DNA of 64,000 bases from Mycolicibacterium rhodesiae JS60. Its GTDB lineage: Bacteria; Actinomycetota; Actinomycetes; Mycobacteriales; Mycobacteriaceae. Location: positions 1 to 64,000 of the forward strand of contig AGIQ01000001.1 of the NCBI GenBank assembly GCA_000230935.2. Reading direction: 5' to 3'. A program made the position numbers and the translations under genes. A model generated the notes under the pieces. It saw nothing but the letters and a program-made list of their open reading frames with translations, was not told where the DNA came from and ran no database searches. Of the stretch, positions 49,010-59,024 are shown piece by piece (position 1 is the first letter of the stretch; the number at the start of each line of letters is the position of its first letter).

Positions 49010-50292
49010 TCGGGCGCGAGACACTGGCCCGCGACCTCGAGCGGGCCCGCCAGCGCACGTGGGCGCTCACCGACTTCGACGACGCCGAGCTGCAGCGCCA
49101 GTACAACCCGCTGATGAGCCCGCTGGTGTGGGATCTCGCCCACATCGGACAGCAGGAGGAGCTGTGGCTGCTGCGCGGCGGTGACCCGCACCGGCCGGGC
49201 ATGTTGCCGGCCAACATCGAAGGCCTCTACGACGCGTTCGTGCACAGCCGGGCCAGCCGTGTCGACCTGCCGCTGCTCTCACCCGAGCAGTCACGCGCGT
49301 ACTGCCGCAGTGTGCGCGCCGCCGCCCTCGACGTGCTGGACACCTTGCCTGACCGCGATGACGAAGCCGAGATCGCGTTCCGCTTCGGCTTGGTGATCAG
49401 TCACGAGAACCAGCACGACGAGACCATGCTGCAGGCGCTCAATCTGCGCAGCGGCGCCCCGATCCTGGCCCAGCGGACCGCACTGCCGGCCGGCCGGCCC
49501 GGTGTGGCCGGCACTTCGGTGCTGGTGCCCGGCGGTCCGTTCGTCCTCGGCGTCGACGCGGTAACCGAACCGCTGTCGCTGGACAACGAGCGCCCCGCCC
49601 ATGTGGTCGACGTGCCCGCCTTCCGGATCGGGCGGGTGCCGGTGACCAACGCCGAATGGCAGCACTTCGTCGATGACGGCGGCTACGCGCAGCAGCGCTG
49701 GTGGTCACCACGCGGCTGGGAGCATCGGATCACGGCGGATCTGAGCGCACCGGAGTTCTGGAATCGCGACGGCAGCCGAACCCGGTTCGGCCACCTCGAG
49801 GAGATCCCCGGCGACGAACCCGTTCAGCACGTCACGTTCTTCGAAGCCGAGGCCTACGCCGCGTGGGCGGGCGCGCGGTTGCCCACCGAGGTCGAGTGGG
49901 AGAAGGCCGCCGCCTGGGATCCCGGTATCGGTGCGCGGCGGCGCTATCCCTGGGGTACCGACGAGCCGAGCCGGCAACTGGCCAATCTCGGTGGGGAGGC
50001 ATTGCGGCCCGCACTCGTCGGCGCCTACCCCGCGGGAGCCTCGGCCTATGGCGCCGAACAGATGCTCGGTGATGTGTGGGAATGGACCACCTCGCCGCTG
50101 CGGCCGTGGCCCGGTTTCACGCCGATGATCTATCAGCGGTACTCAGAGCCGTTCTTCGACGGGGACTTTCGCGTGCTGCGTGGCGGCTCATGGGCGGTGG
50201 CAGCCGAGACGCTGCGCCCGAGCTTCCGCAACTGGGATCACCCGATCCGCCGGCAGATCTTCTCCGGCGTGCGCCTGGCGTGGGACGTCTGA
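49006..50292 (+). CDS. egtB: Hercynine oxygenase (sulfoxide synthase) EgtB
   Basis: 428 residues, GTG start overlapping the egtA stop. N-terminal DinB-like four-helix domain holds the iron facial triad: His46 in AHIGQQEE and His133/His137 in SHENQHDE. The C-terminal half is an FGE-sulfatase domain (VPGGPFVLG ... WEWTTSPL). It joins gamma-Glu-Cys to hercynine with oxygen. The three His positions are those expected from characterised EgtB. Confidence 0.95.
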   Translation: MIGRETLARDLERARQRTWALTDFDDAELQRQYNPLMSPLVWDLAHIGQQEELWLLRGGDPHRPGMLPANIEGLYDAFVHSRASRVDLPLLSPEQSRAYCRSVRAAALDVLDTLPDRDDEAEIAFRFGLVISHENQHDETMLQALNLRSGAPILAQRTALPAGRPGVAGTSVLVPGGPFVLGVDAVTEPLSLDNERPAHVVDVPAFRIGRVPVTNAEWQHFVDDGGYAQQRWWSPRGWEHRITADLSAPEFWNRDGSRTRFGHLEEIPGDEPVQHVTFFEAEAYAAWAGARLPTEVEWEKAAAWDPGIGARRRYPWGTDEPSRQLANLGGEALRPALVGAYPAGASAYGAEQMLGDVWEWTTSPLRPWPGFTPMIYQRYSEPFFDGDFRVLRGGSWAVAAETLRPSFRNWDHPIRRQIFSGVRLAWDV

Positions 50293-51017
50293 TGTGCCGT
50301 CATCTCGGCTGGCTGGGCGAGCCGGTGTCGATCGCCTCGCTGGTCCTCGATCCGCCGTGTGGCCTGCGGGTGCAGTCCTATGCACCGCGCCGGCAGAAGC
50401 ACGGTCTGATCAACGCGGATGGTTGGGGCGTGGGGTTCTTTGACGCCGGCGGGCAGGAGCGAAGCGACCCGGGGATGGGGCCAGAGGTGCGGCGGTGGCG
50501 CAGCGCGTCGCCGCTGTGGGGTGACGTGTCCTTCGCCTCGGTGGCACCGGCGCTGCGCAGTGGATGCGTGGTGGCCGCGGTGCGCTCAGCGACGGTAGGC
50601 ATGCCCATCGAGGCCAGCGCGTCGGCGCCGTTCAGCGACGGCGGCTGGCTGCTGTCGCACAACGGGATCGTCGACCGCGGGGCATTGCCGGTCAGCCGGG
50701 TTGCCGAGTCGACCGTCGACAGCGCGGTCCTGGCTGCGCTGATCTTCGAGCGCGGGCTGGAGAACCTCGGCGACACGATCGTCGAGGTCGGCACAGCTGA
50801 TCCGGGCGCACGACTGAACATCTTGGCGGCCGACGGGTCTCGGTTGCTGGCCACCACGTGGGGCGACACCCTGTCGGTGCTCCGCCGTGACGACGGTGTG
50901 GTGCTGGCCAGCGAACCGTACGACGACCATCCCGATTGGCAGGACATTCCCGACCGCCACCTCGTCGAGGTGAGCGGGAAAGAGGTGTCGATCACGCCGC
51001 TGAAAGGACCTTCGTGA
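50292..51017 (+). CDS. egtC: Gamma-glutamyl hercynylcysteine sulfoxide amidohydrolase EgtC
   Basis: 241 residues; ATG overlaps the egtB stop by one base. Class II (Ntn) amidohydrolase: starts MCRHLGWLG with Cys2 as nucleophile, contains [11 protein letters not shown] and [11 protein letters not shown]. Removes the glutamate from the conjugate made by EgtB. The start at Cys2 is decisive; the longer open frame upstream is not used. Confidence 0.93.
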   Translation: MCRHLGWLGEPVSIASLVLDPPCGLRVQSYAPRRQKHGLINADGWGVGFFDAGGQERSDPGMGPEVRRWRSASPLWGDVSFASVAPALRSGCVVAAVRSATVGMPIEASASAPFSDGGWLLSHNGIVDRGALPVSRVAESTVDSAVLAALIFERGLENLGDTIVEVGTADPGARLNILAADGSRLLATTWGDTLSVLRRDDGVVLASEPYDDHPDWQDIPDRHLVEVSGKEVSITPLKGPS

Positions 51018-51979
51018 CGTTCACACTGTCGAACTATCTGGCCGCCGACGCTGCCGCCCAGGCGTTGCGCAACGATGTCCGTAACGGATTGACCCAAACG
51101 CCGAAGTCGTTGCCGCCCAAGTGGTTCTACGACGCCATCGGTAGCGATCTGTTCGACCAGATCACTCGGCTGCCCGAGTATTACCCGACTCGTGCCGAGG
51201 CGGCGATCCTGAGCGCTCAATCGCCGGCGATCGCCCAGGCAAGTGGTGCCGACACGCTGGTCGAGCTCGGCAGCGGCACTTCGGAGAAGACCAGGCAACT
51301 GCTGACCGCGCTGCGCGACAACGGATCTCTGCGGCGCTTCGTGCCGTTCGACGTCGATTCCGGAGTGCTGGAGTCGGCGGGGGCGGCATTGGGAAGCGAG
51401 TACCCCGGCCTCGAGATCGACGCCGTGTGCGGTGATTTCGAGGAACACCTGGCGAAGATCCCGGTGGGCGGACGGCGGCTGTTCGTCTTCCTCGGTTCGA
51501 CCATCGGCAACCTGACGCCAGGCCCGCGCAAGCAGTTCCTGGCCACACTGGCCGAGGTGCTCGATCCCGGGGACAGCCTGCTGCTCGGCACCGATCTGGT
51601 CAAGGACGCCGGCAGGCTGGTTCGTGCCTACGACGACAGCGCGGGTGTCACCGCGCGGTTCAACCGCAACGTGCTGGCGGTCGTCAATCGCGAACTGGAC
51701 GCGAACTTCGACCTCGCAGCATTCGAACATATCGCGCGCTGGAACGCAGAGGAAGAACGCATCGAAATGTGGCTGCGGGCAACAACTCCGCAGCGCGTCG
51801 CGGTCGGCGCGCTCGGGCTGGAGGTCGACTTCGCGGCCGGTGAAGAGATGCTCACCGAGGTGTCCTGCAAGTTCCGCCCGGAAGTCGTCACACGAGAACT
51901 GGCTGAGGCGGGGCTGCGACGCACCCATTGGTGGACCGATCCGGCAGGCGACTTCGGTTTGTCGCTGGCGGTGAAGTGA
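51014..51979 (+). CDS. egtD: Histidine N-alpha-trimethyltransferase EgtD
   Basis: 321 residues from GTG 51014, overlapping the egtC stop as GTGA; 321 is the usual EgtD length. DUF2260-type SAM methyltransferase: [12 protein letters not shown] is the SAM motif, FLGSTIGN and the active-site Tyr in PEYYPTRAE are present. Converts histidine to hercynine in three methylations. Together with EgtA, B, C and E, this gives the full mycobacterial ergothioneine pathway. Confidence 0.95.
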   Translation: MTFTLSNYLAADAAAQALRNDVRNGLTQTPKSLPPKWFYDAIGSDLFDQITRLPEYYPTRAEAAILSAQSPAIAQASGADTLVELGSGTSEKTRQLLTALRDNGSLRRFVPFDVDSGVLESAGAALGSEYPGLEIDAVCGDFEEHLAKIPVGGRRLFVFLGSTIGNLTPGPRKQFLATLAEVLDPGDSLLLGTDLVKDAGRLVRAYDDSAGVTARFNRNVLAVVNRELDANFDLAAFEHIARWNAEEERIEMWLRATTPQRVAVGALGLEVDFAAGEEMLTEVSCKFRPEVVTRELAEAGLRRTHWWTDPAGDFGLSLAVK

Positions 51980-53091
51980 GCGCACCCGAGACCCTGGCGC
52001 AAGACTGGCGCGACGCCAGGCTGCCCCCGGCGGGTGTGCATCTGGACAGCGCCGCATGCTCGCGACAGAGCCTGGCAGCCATCGAGGCGGCCGCGGCCCA
52101 CGCCCGTCACGAGTCCGAGGTCGGCGGCTACGTCGCCGCCCAGTCGGCCGCACCTGCGCTGGACGCCGGGCGAGCCGGAGTCGCGGCGCTGACCGGGATG
52201 TCGCCGGAAGACGTGGTTTTCACCACCGGTTCGGGGAACGCGCTGCAGCTGCTACTCGGCGTGTGGCCGATGGAGCGCACGGTTGCCTGCCTGCCAGGCG
52301 AGTACGGCCCGAACCTGGCCGCGTTCGAATCCGGCGGGTTCACCCGGCGCGCGTTGCCGGTCGACGGCCTCGGCCGGGTCGACCCCGATGCCGCGCGCAT
52401 GGCGTTGGGTGACGATCCGCCGGCGATGGTCCACCTGACCGCGCTCGCCAGCCATCGCGGTGTCGTGCAACCTATCTCAGCGGTCGCGGCGGTCTGCCGC
52501 GAGCTCGGTGTGCCGCTCGTCGTCGACGCCGCTCAGGCGTTGGCCCACATCGACTGTGTGGCTGACGCCGACGCGGTCTACTCGTCGTCGCGCAAGTGGC
52601 TGGCCGGCCCGCGCGGGGTCGGTGTGTTGTGCGTGCGCCCGGCTCTGGCAGACCTCTTGCAATCTCCGGACTGGGCGGGCCCACTGTCTGCACTGCAGTG
52701 CCTGGAGTTCGGGGAAGCCAATATTGCTGCCCGACTGGGATTTTCGGTAGCCGTGGGGCAGCATTTGGCCGCGGGGCCGGAGGCGGTGCGTCAGCGTCTG
52801 GCGGCGCTGGGGCGGCTCACCCGCACGCTGCTGGCCGACGCTGCCGGCTGGCGGGTGGTGGAACCGGTCGATGAGCCCACCGCGATCACCACGTTGGTGC
52901 CGACCGACGGCGCCGACCCGGTGCAGGTGCGGGCTCGGCTGATCGCCGAGCACGGCATCGTGACCACCGCGGCCGGTGTCGAGCGGGCGCCGCTGGAGAT
53001 GACGGCACCGGTGTTGCGGATTTCGCCGCACATCGACGCCTATACCGACGACATCGAGGCGCTCGCCACCGCGCTGCGCGCCGTAACCTGA
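51976..53091 (+). CDS. egtE: PLP-dependent C-S lyase EgtE
   Basis: 371 residues from GTG 51976, overlapping the egtD stop as GTGA. Fold type I PLP enzyme of the class V/isopenicillin-epimerase-like group: Schiff-base Lys207 in [12 protein letters not shown], with [10 protein letters not shown] and [10 protein letters not shown] for cofactor phosphate and Asp. Cleaves hercynylcysteine sulfoxide to ergothioneine. A TetR-type gene is convergent 6 bp away. Confidence 0.92.
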   Translation: MSAPETLAQDWRDARLPPAGVHLDSAACSRQSLAAIEAAAAHARHESEVGGYVAAQSAAPALDAGRAGVAALTGMSPEDVVFTTGSGNALQLLLGVWPMERTVACLPGEYGPNLAAFESGGFTRRALPVDGLGRVDPDAARMALGDDPPAMVHLTALASHRGVVQPISAVAAVCRELGVPLVVDAAQALAHIDCVADADAVYSSSRKWLAGPRGVGVLCVRPALADLLQSPDWAGPLSALQCLEFGEANIAARLGFSVAVGQHLAAGPEAVRQRLAALGRLTRTLLADAAGWRVVEPVDEPTAITTLVPTDGADPVQVRARLIAEHGIVTTAAGVERAPLEMTAPVLRISPHIDAYTDDIEALATALRAVT

Positions 53092-53097
53092 CCCGGC

Positions 53098-53658
53098 TCA
53101 GCCCAGAAACTCCTCTAGAGCGGCACGGACCTGCGGTGCGGCAGCGCCGTCGGCCAGCTCGATCAACGCGGCCTCGGCGGTCATGGCGACCCACAGTTGC
53201 GCGTTCTCGAGCGGATGACGACGGCCTAAAGCCTCGAAGTCCGCAGCGCATTTCTCGGAAAAGTCGGCGTTGCGTCGGCTGATCTCCTGCGCCACAGCGG
53301 GTTCCGCGCGTGCCTCGAGCAGCAGCGCACGGATTCCACGCTGCTGCAGACACGTGTCGAGATAGACGCGCGCCCCGGTCGTCAATCGTTCGCGCCCCGG
53401 CGGAAGATCGCGCGTCGCCTGGTCGATCTGTTCGGCGATCCGGTCATGGAACTCGCGGTGCAGGGCAAGCAGGTAGCTCGCCCGGTCGCCGAAATGGTGA
53501 AAGAAACTGCCCTTCGACACCCCGGCTTCTTCGACCAGAAGGTTCACGCTCAGTCCGGTCAGCCCGGTGCGCTCGGCAAGCCGAAGCCCCGACTCGATCA
53601 GCTTGGTCCGGGTCGCCGCGGCCGCGGCCTTGCGGCTGACTGCCTGTTGTGGTGGCAC
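53098..53658 (-). CDS. TetR-family regulator
   Basis: 186 residues from the GTG at 53658, which is the first start that leaves the divergent hydrolase promoter free. N-terminal helix-turn-helix ends in VSKGSFFHHFGDR, the standard TetR recognition helix. The palindrome in the 55-bp intergenic region to the hydrolase gene suggests it represses that gene and itself. Ligand unknown. Confidence 0.85.
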   Translation of the reverse strand: MPPQQAVSRKAAAAATRTKLIESGLRLAERTGLTGLSVNLLVEEAGVSKGSFFHHFGDRASYLLALHREFHDRIAEQIDQATRDLPPGRERLTTGARVYLDTCLQQRGIRALLLEARAEPAVAQEISRRNADFSEKCAADFEALGRRHPLENAQLWVAMTAEAALIELADGAAAPQVRAALEEFLG

Positions 53659-53680
53659 GGAACCGACGATAGCATCAATT

Positions 53681-53698
53681 AGACCGACCGGCCGGTCA
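53681..53698. promoter_or_regulatory. TetR-type operator palindrome
   Basis: Contains the perfect 12-bp palindrome GACCGGCCGGTC (53686-53697) inside AGACCGACCGGCCGGTCA, a pattern common for TetR-family sites. It lies 17-28 bp before the hydrolase ATG and 28-39 bp before the TetR start. Confidence 0.65.
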
Positions 53699-53713
53699 AT
53701 GAAAGGACGAGCG

Positions 53714-54514
53714 ATGCCAACAGCTAGAACCCGGGTGGGCCCGGTTGCGTACTCCGATGACGGCAGCGGGCCCGTCGTCGTCCTGTTGCATGCCGCACTG
53801 CACGATCGCCGCGACTTCGACCCGGTCAAGCCCGACCTTGTCCGCCACTATCGGGTGATCGCTGTCGACTGGCCGGGGCACGGCGAATCCCCGCCGCCCT
53901 CGTCTGCTCCGAGCGCGGCTCTGTATGCCGATGTCCTGCAAGACCTGGTGGTCGCACTCGACCTCCCCTCGGCGGTGTTCATCGGGAGCTCCGTGGGCGG
54001 CTATTGCGCGTCGCGGCTGGCCATCACCGATCCCGCACGGGTCGCCGGCCTGGTGCTTGTCGACACCGGCGGATTCCTCGGCGGTCCGCTGGCGCGGACG
54101 TACTGCCGGTTCCTCGGGACCCCCGCGGTGATGCGCCGGGTGCTGCCGCGCTTCGTCCGCAGCTATCTGAAGGCGCAGAGCGAGAACGACGATGCCGTTC
54201 TGCGCCGGGTCACCGACCGCGCCCGCACCGCCGAGGGGGTGGCGTTGACTGCAGCGTTGTGGCGCAGCTTCGCGGCGTCGGAAGCCGATCTGCGCGGGCA
54301 GGCCGCACGCATCACGGCGCCGACGCTGATCGTCTGGGGAGCCAAAGACACTGCAATACCGCTACGATTCGGCCGGGCCACCCAGCGCGCCATCGCGGGC
54401 TCGCGATTGGAAGTGCTCGACAGCGGACACCTGCCGTTCTCGTCGCGGCCGCCGGAATTCCGCGCCGTCGTCGCGCCGTTTCTCGGCGAGGTTCAGCCGT
54501 GTAGCTCGCGGTAG
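53714..54514 (+). CDS. Alpha/beta-fold hydrolase
   Basis: 266 residues from ATG 53714 with GAAAGGACG upstream. Oxyanion-hole region LLHAALHDRR, nucleophile elbow GSSVGGY, acid in VWGAKDTAI and His in DSGHLPF give a complete catalytic triad. Cytoplasmic, substrate unknown. Divergent from a TetR-type regulator, which suggests induction by its substrate. Convergent overlap of 22 bp with the TAXI binding-protein gene. Confidence 0.85.
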   Translation: MPTARTRVGPVAYSDDGSGPVVVLLHAALHDRRDFDPVKPDLVRHYRVIAVDWPGHGESPPPSSAPSAALYADVLQDLVVALDLPSAVFIGSSVGGYCASRLAITDPARVAGLVLVDTGGFLGGPLARTYCRFLGTPAVMRRVLPRFVRSYLKAQSENDDAVLRRVTDRARTAEGVALTAALWRSFAASEADLRGQAARITAPTLIVWGAKDTAIPLRFGRATQRAIAGSRLEVLDSGHLPFSSRPPEFRAVVAPFLGEVQPCSSR

Positions 54515-55428
54515 GCCTCGACGGCCCCCGAATGCAAAGGGATGAAGCCGGTTTGGATCATCGACGGGGTGTCGAGATACTGCAGCCCGCGGATATAGGG
54601 CGGAACCAGATGCTCGGCCTCGCTGGCCAGCGTGTCGACAGTCGCGCTGACCAGTTCGGTGGGAATACCCTGCCGGCACAGCAGCAGATTGGCCACCCCG
54701 ATTGAGCGGATGCCGAACGGTACGTAGCCACACGTCGGTACCGGTCGAAGAACATACGGGTAGCCGGACAACTCACTCATTCGCCGCGACAGCCCGCCGA
54801 TATCGAGGATCCGAAGTGGCCGCACCGCATCCAGTTCGGCGATCGCCGGGGTGGGAACACCGCCCGACCACACCAGCGCCGCGATGCTGTTCTCGGCGAG
54901 GTGAGCCAGCGCGTCCCGGAGGCGATAGGCCACCGGCTCCATCCGGCCGTCGAGTCCGGCCGCCGTGAGCAGCACCCGGCTGGTCGCCGAGGCGCCGGAG
55001 CCGTCTGGTCCGATCGAGACGCGGGCGGCCGCCAAGTCTGAAACATGCTGTACCGGACTGGCATCGGGGACGATGACCTGAAGGTAGTTCTCGTACACCC
55101 GCGCCACTGCCGACGGGGCGGTCGGTAGCGGGCCGGTGGCGCGGTCACGCTCGGCGACGTCGGCCAGCGCAAGGCCCATATCCACTGCGCCCGATCGCAG
55201 CAGCGCCAGGTTCTCCACACTGCCCGCAGTGGGCACCACCTTGACGTCGACGCCGGGATATCTGCGGTGCAGCTGTTCGGCGAGGATCTGGGAGAACGCC
55301 AGATACAAACCGCCCGGGTCGCCGGCGGCCAACCGGATGTGGCCCCTGGGCACGATTTTCAGGCAGCCGGTTGTCAGGGCCGCCGTGCCGAGCAGGAACG
55401 CGCGCCGGGTCAGTGTCGGGATGCTCAC
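54493..55428 (-). CDS. TAXI-family solute-binding lipoprotein
   Basis: 311 residues. The N-terminus carries a twin-arginine motif (TRRAFLLG) and a lipobox with Cys22 (LTTGC), so it is probably a Tat-exported lipoprotein. The rest follows TAXI (TRAP-associated extracytoplasmic immunogenic) proteins: LAAGDPGGLYLAFSQIL, RSGAVDMGLALAD and GPDGSGASATSRVLL. No TRAP permease gene is nearby. Its start overlaps the sensor-kinase stop by 4 nt, so it probably feeds ligand information to that kinase. Confidence 0.82.
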   Translation of the reverse strand: MSIPTLTRRAFLLGTAALTTGCLKIVPRGHIRLAAGDPGGLYLAFSQILAEQLHRRYPGVDVKVVPTAGSVENLALLRSGAVDMGLALADVAERDRATGPLPTAPSAVARVYENYLQVIVPDASPVQHVSDLAAARVSIGPDGSGASATSRVLLTAAGLDGRMEPVAYRLRDALAHLAENSIAALVWSGGVPTPAIAELDAVRPLRILDIGGLSRRMSELSGYPYVLRPVPTCGYVPFGIRSIGVANLLLCRQGIPTELVSATVDTLASEAEHLVPPYIRGLQYLDTPSMIQTGFIPLHSGAVEAYRELHG

Positions 55429-56804
55429 GATACCGCCTGGTCGGCGGCGGGCAGGCGGAAGCGTACCAGCAGACCACCTTCGGGCGCCTTCTCCAGCGCG
55501 ATGGTGCCGCCATGGCCCGCGGTGATCTCCGCGGCGATGGCGAGTCCGAGACCCGTTCCGGCGATGTCCTTTTGGCCGCGCCAGAACCGGGTTGCGGCTT
55601 TGGACAGGTCGGCATCGGCCAGGCCCCGCCCGTCATCACTCACGACAAGCTCGACGTCCTCATCGGTGGACGCCGCCGACACCGAGACGGTGGTGCCGTC
55701 GCCCGCGTACCGCAAAGCGTTGTCGATCGCGATATCGAGCAGCTGTTCCACGTCGTGGCGGGCCAGTTGGACAACCGGGCCGGGAAGCTGAGAATGGTTC
55801 TGCAGCTTCTGTTCTCGCCGGTCGGCAGCCGGCCGCCAGAACGTGACGCGCTCAGCGATCACGTCCGCGAGGTCGGTCGAATCGGTCACGGTGGACAGGC
55901 CGGCCTTGCGGGTGCCGGCGAGTTCCTCTGCACGGGCCAGGCGCAGGAGTTGGTGCAGCAGGTTCTCCAAGCGGTCCAGTTCGGCGCTCATCGACTGAAA
56001 GGTCGCCTGGCCGGACTCCGTCACGCTCTCCTCGAGAGTATCCGCGCGTAACCGGACTGCCGCCAATGGATTTCGCAGCTGGTGCGATGCATCAGCGACC
56101 AGTCGGCGTTGTCGCTCGAGGGAGGCCCGCACCGCTTGCGACATCTTGTTGAACGCGGCGGTGAAGTGGCGCAGTTCAGGCGGTCCGGCCATGTTGGCGG
56201 GTGGACCGGAGACTCCTTCGGTCATCTCGGCAACGGCCTGCTCCAGACCGGTCAGCGGGCGCAGCACCCATCGGGTGAGCCCGCGGGCTACCAGCACCGC
56301 CAGCATGAGCAGTACCAGCGAACCGAGGGCTACCCACATCCAGGCGATCGCGACACCGCGTGCCGCGACCGACGTGTCGACGGCGGCGACGACCGCACCG
56401 ACCAATTGCCCGTCGCGGCGCACTCCCGCTGTGGTCAGAACGTCGCCCTGGTCCCACGGCCAGATTCTGGTCCACCGGGATGTCGGTGCATCGACGAGGG
56501 CATGGCCGGCCGCGGACCTGACGCCAGGATCTGATTCATCGAGTCCCTTGGCGGCCAACAGTTTACCGTCGGCGTCGACGATCAGCACGCCCTCCCGGTA
56601 CACCTCGTAGTAGCGGTCGACCACCTGTTGCAGCGGAGCCCCCGCAACGGCGGCCTCGTCGGCCAGGGCGACCACTTGACGATCGCGTTCGGCGGCCAGC
56701 GTCGAGGTCCGGCGGTCAGCCACGCTCAGGGCCAGCGGTACAGCGAGGGCAAGAACCGCCATCAGCAGCAGGACGACGAGGATGAGCCGGACGCGCAGGC
56801 CCAC
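55425..56804 (-). CDS. Membrane sensor histidine kinase
   Basis: 459 residues from the GTG at 56804, one nucleotide after the response-regulator stop. Two membrane helices (about 5-28 and 153-175) enclose a periplasmic domain of about 125 residues, followed by HAMP, HisKA with His241 in ASHQLRNPL, and HATPase with NALRY, DDGRG and TGLGLAI boxes. All catalytic motifs are intact. Coupled to the TAXI-type lipoprotein gene by a 4-nt overlap. Confidence 0.92.
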   Translation of the reverse strand: MGLRVRLILVVLLLMAVLALAVPLALSVADRRTSTLAAERDRQVVALADEAAVAGAPLQQVVDRYYEVYREGVLIVDADGKLLAAKGLDESDPGVRSAAGHALVDAPTSRWTRIWPWDQGDVLTTAGVRRDGQLVGAVVAAVDTSVAARGVAIAWMWVALGSLVLLMLAVLVARGLTRWVLRPLTGLEQAVAEMTEGVSGPPANMAGPPELRHFTAAFNKMSQAVRASLERQRRLVADASHQLRNPLAAVRLRADTLEESVTESGQATFQSMSAELDRLENLLHQLLRLARAEELAGTRKAGLSTVTDSTDLADVIAERVTFWRPAADRREQKLQNHSQLPGPVVQLARHDVEQLLDIAIDNALRYAGDGTTVSVSAASTDEDVELVVSDDGRGLADADLSKAATRFWRGQKDIAGTGLGLAIAAEITAGHGGTIALEKAPEGGLLVRFRLPAADQAVS

Positions 56805-56805
56805 G

Positions 56806-57474
56806 TCAGGCGTCCAGCCGAAAGCCGAAGCCGCGCACCGTGCGTAACGGAAGACCTGGGAGCTTGTTGCGAATCTGTCCGATGAAGAAGTCCAGTGACC
56901 GCGACCGGCCGACGACCGCGGTGCCCCACACCTGGAGCATGAGCTCTTCGCGGCTGACGGCTTCCCCAAGGCGCCCAGCCAGATTGGCGACGATCTGGAA
57001 CTCGGTCCGGGTCAGCGCTTGCTGTACCCCGGCGACGCTCACCTCCCTGCGGTCGCGGTCGATGGTCACCGCACCGGCCACGACTGGACCCGCGGGATTG
57101 GCAGGCACGTCGCCGGTGACCCGCCGGAGCCGCCGCATGACAGCCTCGATACGGGCCAGCAGCACCGCCTTCCGCACCGGTTTGACCAGATAGTCATCGG
57201 CGCCGGCCCGCAGACCCAGCACCACCGCGCCGTCGCTGTCTCGCGCGGTCATGATGATGACCGGAACGGTGGACGCCCGCCGCAGGGTGCGCAGCACATC
57301 CAGCCCATCCATATCGGGCAGCCCAAGGTCCAGCAGGACCAGATCGCAGCCCTTGATCCGGTGCAGGGCATCGGCGCCGCGACTGGTCCTGATGACTACC
57401 GTGCCGGCCTGGCCGAGGAGCTCGACCAGGGCCGATGCGACCCCGTCGTCGTCTTCGACCAACAGGACCTGCAT
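56806..57474 (-). CDS. OmpR-family response regulator
   Basis: 222 residues. Receiver with acidic pocket EDD (7-9), phosphoacceptor Asp49 in LLDLGLPD and Lys of VKPVRK, then an OmpR/PhoB winged helix with ALTRTEFQIV and LRTVRGFGFRL. First gene of the three-gene operon with the kinase and binding protein. Resembles TctD-type regulators that control uptake of organic acids, though no such transporter is seen here. Confidence 0.92.
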   Translation of the reverse strand: MQVLLVEDDDGVASALVELLGQAGTVVIRTSRGADALHRIKGCDLVLLDLGLPDMDGLDVLRTLRRASTVPVIIMTARDSDGAVVLGLRAGADDYLVKPVRKAVLLARIEAVMRRLRRVTGDVPANPAGPVVAGAVTIDRDRREVSVAGVQQALTRTEFQIVANLAGRLGEAVSREELMLQVWGTAVVGRSRSLDFFIGQIRNKLPGLPLRTVRGFGFRLDA

Positions 57475-57645
57475 GTCAGCTTCTCACTCCGGTGACGAGC
57501 GCGTGGAAGGTCGTTACTTGTTGCATGGCCCCCGTCCCTCCGCCGCCTGTCAATGCCATTCATGATGGGGCGACCGTCACCAGTTGAGAATAGATAGTGT
57601 CCGATCGACCAGCATTCCTTGCACGATTCGCAGATTCGTTTGTCG

Positions 57646-58704
57646 CTATCCGAACAGCTGCCCGATGGCGTGCCGCTCCACCAGATTCTTCAGCCGTGCG
57701 TTCATCGCGCACAGGTGTTGCCAACGGCGAAACTGCCAGATCGCCAGCACCGCAAGCAGCGTGGCCACGATCCAGTGATATCCCGGGGGGTGAGTCAGAA
57801 TCGCCCACCCGGCGACGATCGAGAAGAAGGCCGCCCAGATCAGTACGGTCCCATCGGATTGGTGATGGCGCCTGATCCAGTTCCGCCACTGCTCGACATC
57901 GAAATGAGCCGGCAATTCAGCCGCGCGGAAGGCCCAGTCGTACTGCAGAATCGCATCGATCGTCTCGGTGGTGGCCCGGAGACGAGGATCGCCGAACACC
58001 AGCGCGGTCATGGCAATCCCGGTGACGGTCGCGATCAATGTCGCCCACCCGAGATGGGCTGCCCTGGAGTCGCTGTAGACGACGGAATCCAGGTCGGCCA
58101 CGAGCAAGACGACGAAGGTCATCGCAGTGCTAACCACAGCAGTCATGGTGATCCGCCCGGCCATCGGGGTCTCGGCGTTGGACCGCCAGCGCCGCTCTTC
58201 GGCCGGCACAGTGGGTTTCTCGGGTGTCACGGCCTCTCGACGCTGCCGGATGGCGAGTTCCAGTTGCCTGATGCGTGTGGCCCGCTTGTGCACTGCAACG
58301 AAAACCCAGAAGGTGCCGAGCCCGAACACCCACAGGAGGAGCACCCGGTACTGTGACCGGCTCGAGTCGGCCGACAGCGCGCCGAATCCGAGGTAGGCGA
58401 TGGCGAACCAGGGTGTCAGTGCGACGCCGACGCGACTTCGGATCAGCCGCAGCCGCCAATCCGCCAGCTCGATCTCGTCGGGCAGGTTCCCGGTCCGCAA
58501 TGCCGTATCCAACAGCGGGCACCTCACCGAGTCGGCGATCACGGTGACTGTCGCACCGATAAGACAAGCACCCCAGATGATTTCGGCGGTTCGGCTGCCG
58601 TCGTCCAGTGAGTGGAGATTCGACAGTAGCGCGCCATAGGTGAACCATGCGGCGATCAGCAGCAGAGCGCGTATTCCGGAGGGTATCCGAATCCAGATGC
58701 TCAC
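57646..58704 (-). CDS. Multi-pass membrane protein, last gene of the GPP34/Cys-Gly-tail operon
   Basis: 352 residues from the GTG at 58704, overlapping the previous stop codon as GTGA (a GTG at 58713 is the alternative). About seven hydrophobic helices in three groups, with charged cytoplasmic stretches between (RQRREAVTPEKP and ATTETIDAILQYDWAF). No known family. Genes upstream in the operon include two with Cys-Gly-Gly tails. Confidence 0.65.
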   Translation of the reverse strand: MSIWIRIPSGIRALLLIAAWFTYGALLSNLHSLDDGSRTAEIIWGACLIGATVTVIADSVRCPLLDTALRTGNLPDEIELADWRLRLIRSRVGVALTPWFAIAYLGFGALSADSSRSQYRVLLLWVFGLGTFWVFVAVHKRATRIRQLELAIRQRREAVTPEKPTVPAEERRWRSNAETPMAGRITMTAVVSTAMTFVVLLVADLDSVVYSDSRAAHLGWATLIATVTGIAMTALVFGDPRLRATTETIDAILQYDWAFRAAELPAHFDVEQWRNWIRRHHQSDGTVLIWAAFFSIVAGWAILTHPPGYHWIVATLLAVLAIWQFRRWQHLCAMNARLKNLVERHAIGQLFG

Positions 58705-59006
58705 CCTCCGCACCCGCCGCCACAGCCACCACCACCGCAGCCCGCGCCCCCACAGCCGCTACTGTCACTGGAACACCCTGTGCCAGAGGCAAGCTCGGTG
58801 CCGGCCGCGAAAATGCCCAGTGATGCCGCGCCCCATACCTGCCGGCGGTTGCGGTCGATGGCGAGGTTCGCGATTGCGTTTCGGCCGCGCTCCTCGACGC
58901 TGCTGTTGCGATTCCGGACCGCGCGCTTCACCGTGATCACCAGGAATGCCGAGGCCACCGCGAGGACGAGTGTGAACACAACCCCTGTGACAATCGGTCC
59001 GTTCAT
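58701..59006 (-). CDS. Small membrane protein with Cys-Gly-rich tail
   Basis: 101 residues. One hydrophobic helix (about 5-25), a charged middle (RAVRNRNSSVEERGR, RNRRQVWG), a short hydrophobic stretch, then from about residue 76 a tail with six cysteines: GTGCSSDSSGC, then GGAGCGGGGC and GGGCGG. The tail is like that of the GPP34-type protein two genes upstream. No recognised family. Tail cysteines could bind metal, be modified, or crosslink. Confidence 0.65.
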   Translation of the reverse strand: MNGPIVTGVVFTLVLAVASAFLVITVKRAVRNRNSSVEERGRNAIANLAIDRNRRQVWGAASLGIFAAGTELASGTGCSSDSSGCGGAGCGGGGCGGGCGG

Positions 59007-59024
59007 GATGCTGACTCCCCTCTC

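Noticed and set aside
50378..52153. 591-codon minus-strand frame across egtC-egtD
   Set aside because: Antisense to two well-identified enzymes with start/stop overlaps; no protein features of its own.
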